Positions 43,116 through 51,400 of a stretch of DNA of 64,000 bases are shown piece by piece. The notes under the pieces were generated by a model. That model had not been told where the DNA came from. It was given only the letters and a program-made list of their open reading frames with translations, and made no database searches. The translations under genes were made by a program, and so were the position numbers. Numbering within the stretch: position 1 is the stretch's first letter; every line of letters starts with the position of its first letter. Location of the stretch: NCBI GenBank assembly GCA_910587425.1, contig CAJUKU010000002.1, positions 200,283-264,282 of the forward strand, written 5' to 3'. Source of the stretch: an uncultured Muribaculaceae bacterium (GTDB lineage Bacteria; Bacteroidota; Bacteroidia; Bacteroidales; Muribaculaceae).

Positions 43116-44351
43116 ATGATCGAATATAACACCTTTGCTCTTCCTAACGGACTCCGTTTCATCCATCATCATGACCCGCAGTCGGCTATGGTGGCTATGG
43201 ATGTGCTCTACAATGTCGGCGCACGCGACGAGAATCCCGACATGACCGGACTCGCCCACCTGTTCGAACACCTGATGTTCGGCGGTTCGGCAAACATCCC
43301 CGACTTCGACCGTCAGCTCGAGCTCGCCGGAGGGTGGAGCAACGCCTGGACATCCAACGATTTCACCAACTTCTACTCTCTCCTCCCCGCCGGCAATGCC
43401 GAGACAGCATTCTGGCTCGAGAGCGACCGCATGCTCTCTCTCGCATTCTCCCGCCGCGCGCTCGACACACAGCGACGCGTCGTCATCGAGGAGTTCAAAC
43501 AGACATGCCTCAACCAGCCTTACGGCGACATGTCACATCATCTCCGCGCCCTGCTCTACCGCGTGCATCCCTACCGCTGGCCTACGATCGGACTCACGCC
43601 GGAACATATCAAGCGTGTGCGCCTCGACGACATCAAGAGCTTCTTCTACTCCCATTATGCCCCCGACAATGCCGTTGTAGCCGTGGCGGGCAACATCACC
43701 CTCGACCGCACCCGCGAGCTCGCCGAGCGCTGGTTTGCCGAGATACCCTCGCGCGACATTAAGCCACGTGTCCTGCCTGTGGAGCCACCAATTGAAGCAC
43801 CACGCGCACTCGAGGTGAAAGGACGCGTACCCGTGCCGGCTATCACCATCGCCTACCCTATGGGACCGCGGGGCGCAGAGCATTATGAAGCCGCCGACAT
43901 ACTCACCGATATACTCGCCTCCGGACGCTCCTCACGCATTCAGACAGAGCTGCTCCGGCAATACCCCGTATTCACCGAAGCCGACGCCTCAATCATCGGC
44001 AGCGAGGATCCCGGAGCACTCACCATAGCATGCCGCCTGCGCAGCGATTCCCGGCGCGTAATCAACCGTGCGCTCGCCATACTCAATGACAAGATAGGCG
44101 AGCTCATCACCGACGGCGTGACGGAGCATGAGCTCACACGCGCCGTCAACAAATTCGAGAGCCGCACACGCTATGCCCATATCGGTGTGCTCCAGAAAGC
44201 GCAATCGCTCGCAAGCGCCCTGCTGTGCGGCTACGACATCAACTCCATCCTCCCCCTCTACCGCAACCTCACGGTCAGCGACATCAACCGCGCCATAAGC
44301 GCAATCATACGCCCCGAAGCCTCCGCCACCCTCATCTACCGCCCCGCCTGA
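43116..44351 (+). CDS. M16 family zinc metallopeptidase
   Basis: 411 residues: one N-terminal catalytic plus one C-terminal M16 half, the size of single-unit M16B enzymes. The inverted zinc motif HLFEH lies in GLAHLFEHLMFGGS (residues 46-59), and the distal Glu region is RRVVIEEFKQ. The C-terminal half begins near PVPAITIAYPMGPRGAEHYEAAD. No signal peptide, so probably cytoplasmic. The frame is open to the cyclophilin stop, but ATG at 43116 (MIEYNTFALPNGLRF) is the natural start. Target peptides unknown. Confidence 0.9.
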   Translation: MIEYNTFALPNGLRFIHHHDPQSAMVAMDVLYNVGARDENPDMTGLAHLFEHLMFGGSANIPDFDRQLELAGGWSNAWTSNDFTNFYSLLPAGNAETAFWLESDRMLSLAFSRRALDTQRRVVIEEFKQTCLNQPYGDMSHHLRALLYRVHPYRWPTIGLTPEHIKRVRLDDIKSFFYSHYAPDNAVVAVAGNITLDRTRELAERWFAEIPSRDIKPRVLPVEPPIEAPRALEVKGRVPVPAITIAYPMGPRGAEHYEAADILTDILASGRSSRIQTELLRQYPVFTEADASIIGSEDPGALTIACRLRSDSRRVINRALAILNDKIGELITDGVTEHELTRAVNKFESRTRYAHIGVLQKAQSLASALLCGYDINSILPLYRNLTVSDINRAISAIIRPEASATLIYRPA

Positions 44352-44361
44352 TCTATTAGTC

Positions 44362-44389
44362 TTATCCGCCCTATTTGCCTTATCCCTCT
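44362..44389 (-). repeat. Short intergenic repeat, copy A
   Basis: The reverse complement contains GATAAGGCAAATAGGGCGGA, close to sequences at 53309-53330, 63361-63400 and 63697-63730. All four are outside genes. Confidence 0.6.
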
Positions 44390-44415
44390 TGATATCACCC
44401 GCCCCCAATCCATAT

Positions 44416-44447
44416 TTTGTGTTTTTTCACAACTTTTTGTAACTTTG
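44416..44447 (+). promoter_or_regulatory. Promoter of the WD40/caspase locus
   Basis: TTTG (44416-44419), 20 bases, TAACTTTG (44440-44447): a consensus match. The WD40-like gene starts 54 bases downstream. Confidence 0.72.
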
Positions 44448-44501
44448 CAGCCGGAAACATTATCACACACGTAACACAGGGAAAACCATATACACACCCC
44501 T

Positions 44502-46583
44502 ATGAAGCTCTTCAAGTTACTCTTCGCGACATCGATAGTATGCTCAAACATCGCCGCAGCACAGACGGCACCGAGCAACATCCACACCGACAAAAACCTC
44601 TTCTACCGCCAGCCGGTAGCGCCTGAGAATGTCGACAACTATCTGTACTCCATGTTTTTCAGCAATGACCGCAAGATCTACAATCTCAAAGGCTTCGTCA
44701 TCGCTGAGACATCCGCGCCCGTACGCGACATAAAGGTCAATCCCGCCGGACACTCCGTCGCCGCACTCCTCGGAGGCAAGAAACCGCAGGTAGCCGTGTT
44801 CGACCTCAACCGCGAGAAGCGCAAGATCGGCGAGATCAAGCCCGGAAAAGAGGGCATGACATCAGCCGACGCCATCGCCTATACCTCCGATGCCCGCCAG
44901 CTCGCCATTGCCGACGGCAGCACACTCCGCTTCTACGACGCACGCACACTCAAACCGCGCTCCACCGTCACACTCACCGGTGCAGCCACCCTGCTCACCG
45001 CCAACCCCGCCGGCGAACATATCGCCGCAGCCCATGGCAACACAATCGACATCGTCGTGCCCGAGAGCGGAACCGTAGTACGCACACTCACACTCGCCTC
45101 CCCCGTGCGCGCCATGCGCTTTGACAATGCCGGCAACCGCTTCGGAGTGCTCACCACCGACGGCGCGCTCTGCCTCTTCGACGGCCACGATTTCGGAGCC
45201 ACCGCCACTACACCGGTAGCATCCACAGCCACGGCACTCTCATTCCACCCCGACGGCAAATATGTAGCCGTGGCATCAGCCGGCAACCGCATAACATTCC
45301 TCAACCTCATCGACTCCACCGACTCCCTCACACTCTCCGACCCCGAGGGACATATCACCGACGCCCGCTTCATCCGCGACGGCAAGCTCACCGACTTCAT
45401 AGCCTACACAGCACCCGCATCGCTGAAATACAAACGTATCGTGGGCTTCACCCCCAACTTCACGAAGCTTCTGGAGGATGAGCTGAACGCCCGTATGCTC
45501 GAATGGACCAAGATGCGCCCGATGGAGACCGAGGAGGACTATGCCCTCCGCGTCAACGACGAGACTAAGGAGCGGCAGAAGAAACTGTTCGCCAACGAAA
45601 TCGCCACATCGCTTGCCGGCGACCTCGTCAACCATGCTGACGTGACACTCGGAGGCTACAACCCCGAGACCAACATGCTCACCCTCAACATCGGCGGCTT
45701 CCAGCAGGTCTACCTGACAATGTCGGCTGACGAGGCTACGCAGTTCGGTGACGGCACAGGACTCGAATTCCGCAACGCCGTCTACGGTATCACCCCCGAC
45801 GACACCTTCGAGCTTATCTACGCCGACGTCTACAATCCCGCCACCGGTCAGACATACACATTCAACAATCTTGACCGCCAGAGCCTCGACTTCCTCGCCA
45901 CCGACGATTCATTCATCTCGCTCGACCTCATCAAGCAGTCGTCACGCGAGGACGCACGCCTACAGGACATAAAGGACGACATCATCGAGCAGGCACGTGC
46001 CGGCAGCTCCATTTCCGAGCACACCCACATCGAGGCAAGCGCCGAGATCGTGCCCTCCTACGACGCATCCGGACGCCGCATCAACAACTACAAGGTCGAC
46101 TTCACCTATACCGTCGATCCCGACTTCTCCGGTAAGGAAGACTTCGCACCCGGCAAGTACCTCATCACCGAGTCGCCCGCAGCCGAATCGCTCCTCGCGC
46201 TCGTCTGCCGCGCATTCGCCACCGATTTCGCCGGATATGTCAAACCGGGACGCCGCCTGAACATCACCATGACCGGAACCGCCGATGCAATGCCGATCAA
46301 CCGGTCGATACCCTACGACGGCTCGCTCGGCGAGTTTGATGCCGAGCCGTGCCGCATCGACGGCGATCTCTCCTCCGTAAGCGTCAGCTCCGCCGAGGGT
46401 ATCCGCACCAACGAGCAGCTTGCGTTCATGCGTGCACAGGGCGTGCGCGACAACCTGCAGAAAGGGATCCCCGCACTCGCCGACATGGACGTGACCTACA
46501 ACTACGGCATCGAGGTGAGCCGCGAGAAAGGTGGCGCACACCGCCGCATCAACGTTTCGTTCGTGTTTGTCGACGCATTCTGA
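44502..46583 (+). CDS. Exported WD40-like propeller protein with OmpA-like C-terminus
   Basis: 693 residues. A signal peptide ends at AAAQ. Residues about 60-310 form WD40-type blades (VRDIKVNPAGHSVAALLGGKKPQVAVFD, ALSFHPDGKYVAVASAGNRITFLNL). A mixed domain follows with a charged helical stretch (ELNARMLEWTKMRPMETEEDYALRV). The C-terminal 110 residues (ITMTGTADAMPINRSIPYDG, ...RAQGVRDNLQKGI..., HRRINVSF) look like a diverged OmpA-like peptidoglycan-associated module. First gene of a plus-strand run with the caspase-family and DUF4384 proteins, suggesting a scaffold or sensor for that group. Function is inference. Confidence 0.72.
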   Translation: MKLFKLLFATSIVCSNIAAAQTAPSNIHTDKNLFYRQPVAPENVDNYLYSMFFSNDRKIYNLKGFVIAETSAPVRDIKVNPAGHSVAALLGGKKPQVAVFDLNREKRKIGEIKPGKEGMTSADAIAYTSDARQLAIADGSTLRFYDARTLKPRSTVTLTGAATLLTANPAGEHIAAAHGNTIDIVVPESGTVVRTLTLASPVRAMRFDNAGNRFGVLTTDGALCLFDGHDFGATATTPVASTATALSFHPDGKYVAVASAGNRITFLNLIDSTDSLTLSDPEGHITDARFIRDGKLTDFIAYTAPASLKYKRIVGFTPNFTKLLEDELNARMLEWTKMRPMETEEDYALRVNDETKERQKKLFANEIATSLAGDLVNHADVTLGGYNPETNMLTLNIGGFQQVYLTMSADEATQFGDGTGLEFRNAVYGITPDDTFELIYADVYNPATGQTYTFNNLDRQSLDFLATDDSFISLDLIKQSSREDARLQDIKDDIIEQARAGSSISEHTHIEASAEIVPSYDASGRRINNYKVDFTYTVDPDFSGKEDFAPGKYLITESPAAESLLALVCRAFATDFAGYVKPGRRLNITMTGTADAMPINRSIPYDGSLGEFDAEPCRIDGDLSSVSVSSAEGIRTNEQLAFMRAQGVRDNLQKGIPALADMDVTYNYGIEVSREKGGAHRRINVSFVFVDAF

Positions 46584-46615
46584 CGACTCCCCTCCAACAC
46601 ACATCGTAATCCTTA

Positions 46616-48572
46616 ATGACACACTCTATCAACGACATCCTGCGCCGACTGATCATCGGCATGGCAATACTCGCCTCCACCGCCGCCGTCTCCGCACAGA
46701 CACCCGACGGCGCCCTCAGTCAGGCTGAGGCACACCTCGCGGCTTTCCGCCGCATGGCTGCCGCGGGCGAACCCGACGGAGCCGCCTACGGCGAACTGCG
46801 CCAGGCTTACGCCGGATATGCCGAGGCGATTCCGCAACGAATCGCCCGGCACCCCCGCCCATGCCGCCGCCAAGACCGCCCTCAAGGAGATTTTCCCCAT
46901 GCTGCGCCGCGGCGCTTACTTCTACGCACAGGCTAACGACCAGGCGATGGTGCTCCGCTATGCCGCCGACTATGTCGACCTCTCGCTGCTCCCCGGCATG
47001 GGCGACGAGCGGCTGCAGGAGACACCCGGCTACCCCGTGCTCGCCAATCTCGCCGCAACCAACATCTTCAACCGTGGCGACTACCAGAACGCCATACTCT
47101 ACTTCCAGGCATACCTCTCGTCGGGCGACACGCAGAACCGCGAACTCGCCTTCGAGGGACTGTCACGCAGCTACTACGAGCTGCGCAACTACGAGAACGC
47201 AGCCTACATCGCCACACAAGGCGCAGCCGCATATCCACAGAACTGGAACATGCTCGTGATCGGCATCGAGTCGTGCGGCAAGACCGGAGCCGACGCCAAG
47301 ATGGAGCCGCTGCTCGCATCAGCGCTCAAACTGCAGCCGGGGCACAAGGGACTCATGGAGTACCAGGGCAAGATGTTCGAGCGCATGAAGCGCTACGGCG
47401 AGGCTGCCGACGTGTTCTCCAAGCTCTACGCCGCCAACCAGTCGAGCCTCGACTTCGCCTGTCACTACGCGTTCGACAGCTACAACGCTGCGATCGCACT
47501 CCGCCGCGCCAATCCAGCCGACACCACGGCGACACCGCTGTTCGAGCGCGCCATACCGCTGCTTAAGGATATACTCGACAACTCACCCTACGCCGTCAAC
47601 GTGGCTCATGCGCTCGCCGTCTGCTACAGCATGACCGGCGACGCCGACCGTCTCGCCGACGCCAACGCCACGCTCACCGCACTGCGCGTCCCCGCCGTGA
47701 CCGGCAACACCGTTCCGGCTGCCGAGACACAGTATATGCCCACAGCCAACTTCGAACCGCTGCCGGAGGCTACAGCCGCTGCCGACGTGCCACTCTCCGA
47801 CGTCGACATCAATATCCCCGCCGCGCAGACCGCACGTCCCAACACCTACGTGGTCATAATCGGCAACGAGAACTACAAATACTTCTCCGACGTGGCGTTT
47901 GCCAAACGCGACGGCGCCACATTCGCCGAATATTGCCGCACCGCCCTCGGAATCCCCGCCGACAACATCCGCGAGCGCTACGACGCCACTCTCACCGAGA
48001 TCCGCGAGCCGCTGCGCTACCTCGCCGAGAAAACCAAGATGAACCCCGGCGAGCTCGACATTATATTCTACTACGCCGGTCATGGCGTGCCTGATGTAGC
48101 TACCGGAACCGCCCACCTGCTCCCCACCGATGCCTCGGGCACCGACTTCGAGAGCTGCGTGAACCTCGACGCCCTCTATGCGCAGCTCGACGAGATGCCG
48201 GCGCGCAACGTCACCGTGTTTCTCGACGCATGCTTCAGCGGCGCCACACGAGGCAACGAGATGCTCTTCGCCGAGCGATTCGTGGAGTATGAGGTTGAGG
48301 ATGTCACCGCACGCGGCAACACCGTGGTGTTCAGCGCCACCACCGGCAAGCAGACCGCCATGGCTTACGATGAGCAGAGCCACGGTTTCTTCACCTACTT
48401 CCTCCTCAAGAACCTGCAGGAATCAGCCGGAGTGATCACACTCGGCGAACTCAGCCGCCGCCTCACGAAAGAGGTCGACAACAAGGCTTACGACAAGAAG
48501 AACAAGCATCAGACCCCGACGGTCAACGCCTCAGCCTCGCTCGGCGACACCTGGCGTACCCGCACGCTCTGA
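46616..48572 (+). CDS. Exported caspase-family (C14) protein with an apparent +1 frameshift
   Basis: A signal peptide (ending AVSAQ) and helical repeats start at 46616 in one frame. The rest, to 48572, is in another. Removing one C of the CC at 46832-46833 joins them smoothly (YAEAI-RNESPGTPAHAAAK). The N-terminal 300 residues look like TPR repeats (NIFNRGDYQNAILYFQAYL). The C-terminal caspase domain has VVIIGNENYKY, catalytic His in FYYAGHG and catalytic Cys in FLDACFSG. Both catalytic residues are intact, so the frameshift may be a sequencing error, a recent mutation or a slip site. Without the first part the protein would lose its signal peptide. Neighbours are the WD40-like and barrel proteins. 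Confidence 0.75.
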
Positions 48573-48621
48573 TCGCACACTATCACATGCAATTCATCAC
48601 TCAAATAAACACAGATAGAAT

Positions 48622-49491
48622 ATGAAAAAACTCATCGCAGCTCTCATCTTCGCACTCACGGTAGGCACTGCTATGGCGCAGACAGCCACCGAACAGAAGA
48701 GCGCGACAACAAAAGTGATCACCGGTGCCGTTATCGACAAGAACGGCAATCCCCTCCCCGGAGCTATCGTAAGCGCCACCGGAGGAGCGGAGACAGTCAC
48801 CGCCGATGCCGACGGCACATTCACCATCGAGGTGCCCATCTGGCTCAAGAGCCTCACCGCATCCTATCCCGGTCTCGGTGAGACAAAAATGAAGACCAAC
48901 GCCCTCAACCAGATGATCTTCACCCTCAAGTCACGCAAGCGCACCCACGGCTTCATCAACCTCGTAGGGCAGTACCGCACGCAGATCAGCTCCGGTCTCC
49001 CGGTTCCCGCACAGGGTGAGTTCGGTATCATGGGCGGCGCCTACCGCTCATGGGGTGGTTATGTCAAGGTTGTGATCCGCTGTGTCGGAGGAGGAATCAA
49101 AGATCCGGATTATTTTCATTATGAAGATGAGGAGCGTTTCGATGTTCTACCAACCACTACTTTCGGTGTAATCAAGCGTCTCTCCAACAAATTCGCCGTA
49201 TTCCTCGGCGGAGGTGTAGGCTTCGACTTCGGAGGCGATGCCTATGGGATATGCGATGGCTATGATTACAAATACGATCCTGTGACAGATGACTACACAG
49301 AAGTGAAGGATCACGACCCACATTATCGCTATGCAACGCAGTCTGTCACCGGCGTAGCTGAGGTCGGCGGACTCTTCAGGATCTCCAACAAGCTGAATGT
49401 CACCGCCGGTGTTTCCTACATCATGCATGGCTGTGAGGTGAACAACAACGGTAACCTCGGCATATTCCTCGGTTTCGGTCTCAATCTCTGA
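48622..49491 (+). CDS. Carboxypeptidase-regulatory-like / small outer-membrane barrel protein (paralogue 1)
   Basis: 289 residues. A signal peptide (ends TAMAQ) precedes a carboxypeptidase-regulatory-like domain (VITGAVIDKNGNPLPGAIVSATGG, ADADGTFTIEVP). About 190 residues with alternating strands follow (LGIFLGFGLNL at the end), suggesting a small outer-membrane beta-barrel. The first 110 codons and about 25 bases before the ATG are almost the same as in the gene at 50471. The middle (about 49085-49345) differs and is AT-richer. It follows the caspase gene by 49 bases. Function unknown. Confidence 0.75.
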   Translation: MKKLIAALIFALTVGTAMAQTATEQKSATTKVITGAVIDKNGNPLPGAIVSATGGAETVTADADGTFTIEVPIWLKSLTASYPGLGETKMKTNALNQMIFTLKSRKRTHGFINLVGQYRTQISSGLPVPAQGEFGIMGGAYRSWGGYVKVVIRCVGGGIKDPDYFHYEDEERFDVLPTTTFGVIKRLSNKFAVFLGGGVGFDFGGDAYGICDGYDYKYDPVTDDYTEVKDHDPHYRYATQSVTGVAEVGGLFRISNKLNVTAGVSYIMHGCEVNNNGNLGIFLGFGLNL

Positions 49492-49496
49492 TACCG

Positions 49497-50423
49497 ATGA
49501 TCCGCAGAACCATAAAGGCATCAATCGTGGCACTCGCCCTCGCGGGTGCCACTTTTGCCAATGCCGACGAGAAAGTCACCGCCACCGCGGTCTACTACGC
49601 TCCGCTCTCGATGTCGCCCGCACAGGCACGTCAGGAAGCTATAACCCGCGCGCAGCTCGACGCGATCCGCACACGCTTCGGATCTTCGCTCACCGAAACA
49701 AACTTCACATTCATGCAGGAGAGCTCCGACGGCTCGCGCGACGATTTCTACGCCATAGGCGAGAGCGATGTCAAGGGTGAATGGGTGGAGACACTCGGCG
49801 ACACAGTGTGGAACATCACCCCCGGCGCACACGAGACAATCTACGAGGTGACGCTCCGCGGGCGCATACGCGAGATACCCACCGGGCGTGCCGACATTGA
49901 CAGCCGCATACTCTTCAACGGCACTGACCGCGACCGCGACCGCCTCCGTAACTTCACATTCCACGTCGGCGACTACATGTATGTCTACTTCACATCGCCC
50001 GTCGACGGCTATCTCGCCGCCTATCTCGGCGACGACGACGAGGCTATGACAATGCAGTGCCTCCTCCCCTACGACGGCATGGCTGACGGAGCTTTCCCCA
50101 TCGAGGCGGGCAAGGAGTACATACTCTTCTCGCGCGACGACGCCACTCCCGAGGCGCGCCCGTTCACACGCCGCATTAAGATGAACGCCCGCAAGGATGT
50201 CGACATAAATCAGATCTACATCATCTTCTCCCCCAACAAGTTCACCAAGGCAGCCGACGTGCAGGATCGCTCGCGCACCGTCACCGACCGCCGCACCGGC
50301 GAGCAGCTGAGTCTGCTCCCCCGCCAGGCTACATTCGCCGCCTTCCAGAAGTGGCTCGCCCGCAACCGCCGCCACGACCCGCAGATGCAGGTCATAAAGA
50401 CGGTTGTATCCGTCCGCCACTGA
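49497..50423 (+). CDS. Exported DUF4384-domain protein
   Basis: 308 residues. A signal peptide ends at FANADE. An N-terminal domain (residues 25-130) has AQARQEAITRAQLDAIRTRFG and VWNITPGAHETIYEVTLRGRI. A DUF4384-type domain (150-270) follows with FTFHVGDYMYVYFTSPVDGYLAAYLG and FPIEAGKEYILFSRDD. DUF4384 is often found fused to or beside caspase-family peptidases in other bacteria, which agrees with the location here. The start lies five bases after the previous stop. The role is unknown. Confidence 0.78.
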   Translation: MIRRTIKASIVALALAGATFANADEKVTATAVYYAPLSMSPAQARQEAITRAQLDAIRTRFGSSLTETNFTFMQESSDGSRDDFYAIGESDVKGEWVETLGDTVWNITPGAHETIYEVTLRGRIREIPTGRADIDSRILFNGTDRDRDRLRNFTFHVGDYMYVYFTSPVDGYLAAYLGDDDEAMTMQCLLPYDGMADGAFPIEAGKEYILFSRDDATPEARPFTRRIKMNARKDVDINQIYIIFSPNKFTKAADVQDRSRTVTDRRTGEQLSLLPRQATFAAFQKWLARNRRHDPQMQVIKTVVSVRH

Positions 50424-50470
50424 ACCGGCACACACGACATTTTCATCACTCAAAAAAACACAGATAGAAT

Positions 50471-51268
50471 ATGAAAAAACTCATCGCAGCTCTCATCTTC
50501 GCACTGACGGTAGGCTCGGCTATGGCGCAGACAGCTACCGAAAAGCAGAGTGCGACAACAAAAGTGATCACCGGTGCCGTTATCGACAAGAACGGCAATC
50601 CACTCCCTGGAGCTATCGTAAGCGCCACCGGAGGAGCTGAGACCGTCACCGCCGATGCCGACGGCACATTCACCATCGAGGTGCCCGTATGGCTCAAGAG
50701 CCTCACAGCCTCCTATCCCGGTCTCGGTGAAAAGAAGATGAAGACCAACGCCCTCAACCAGATGATCTTCACCCTAAAGTCACGCAACCGCACCCACGGC
50801 TTCATCAACCTCGTAGGGCAGCTCCGCACCCACTCATCAAGTGAATTCAAGATCCCGACTCAGGGTGAGTTCGGTATCATGGGTGGCGCCTACCGCTCAT
50901 GGGGTGGATATGTCAAGTTAGTTATCCGTTGTGTCGGAAACGGGTATAAAAATGTGCATAATAACAATTATGAATATCATTATGATGCACTCCCTACCAC
51001 ATCGTTTGGTGTGATAAAAAGAATAACACCTACATTCAATCTGTTCCTTGGTGGAGTTGTAGGATTTAATTATGGCTACTATGAAGAGCAATATTATTAT
51101 ACCGAGCCTTATTATAACTCAACATTCACCGGCGGTGCGGAGTTTGGCGCGATGTGGAAATTCTGCAACAAGCTGAACACCACCCTCGGTTTGCAGTATC
51201 TGGCTCCTACTGGCGACGTTGAGCAGTCGGGAATCGGCGTCTTCCTCGGCATCGGTCTCAACCTCTGA
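50471..51268 (+). CDS. Carboxypeptidase-regulatory-like / small outer-membrane barrel protein (paralogue 2)
   Basis: 265 residues, paralogue of the protein at 48622-49491 with an almost identical first 110 residues (signal peptide, regulatory-like domain, TFTLKSRNRTHGFINLVGQ). The barrel middle differs (AT-richer DNA about 50925-51115, with several Tyr and Asn). The C-terminus is again alike in type (IGVFLGIGLNL). The bases before the ATG (CACAGATAGAAT) are shared too. The DUF4384 gene lies between the copies. A terminator follows at 51306. Confidence 0.75.
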   Translation: MKKLIAALIFALTVGSAMAQTATEKQSATTKVITGAVIDKNGNPLPGAIVSATGGAETVTADADGTFTIEVPVWLKSLTASYPGLGEKKMKTNALNQMIFTLKSRNRTHGFINLVGQLRTHSSSEFKIPTQGEFGIMGGAYRSWGGYVKLVIRCVGNGYKNVHNNNYEYHYDALPTTSFGVIKRITPTFNLFLGGVVGFNYGYYEEQYYYTEPYYNSTFTGGAEFGAMWKFCNKLNTTLGLQYLAPTGDVEQSGIGVFLGIGLNL

Positions 51269-51305
51269 TACCGCCAGGCAAAACAAGCACAAATACATCA
51301 TCAGT

Positions 51306-51337
51306 GGCACCCGCTCCGGCGAGTGCCGCTTTTTTTT
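51306..51337 (+). terminator. Rho-independent terminator after the caspase locus
   Basis: GGCAC (51306-51310) pairs with GTGCC (51323-51327), with further G-C pairs inside, and eight T follow at 51330-51337. It ends the WD40/caspase/DUF4384 run, just ahead of the ABC-F gene promoter. Confidence 0.8.
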
Positions 51338-51364
51338 ACGTCTGAATCGCGACAGAGTCCACAA

Positions 51365-51396
51365 TTTGCTCAAACCGTCCGATTACCGTAACTTTG
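51365..51396 (+). promoter_or_regulatory. ABC-F gene promoter, -7 element four bases from the ATG
   Basis: TTTG (51365-51368), exactly 20 bases, TAACTTTG (51389-51396), four bases, ATG (51401). It is the best-matching promoter in the window and predicts a leaderless message. Confidence 0.72.
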
Positions 51397-51400
51397 CAAC

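Noticed and set aside
44502..51268. Known anti-phage caspase system (CBASS, gasdermin, Avs or TPR-CHAT type)
   Set aside because: All proteins carry signal peptides, and there is no nucleotide cyclase, gasdermin, STAND ATPase or RAMP protein nearby.
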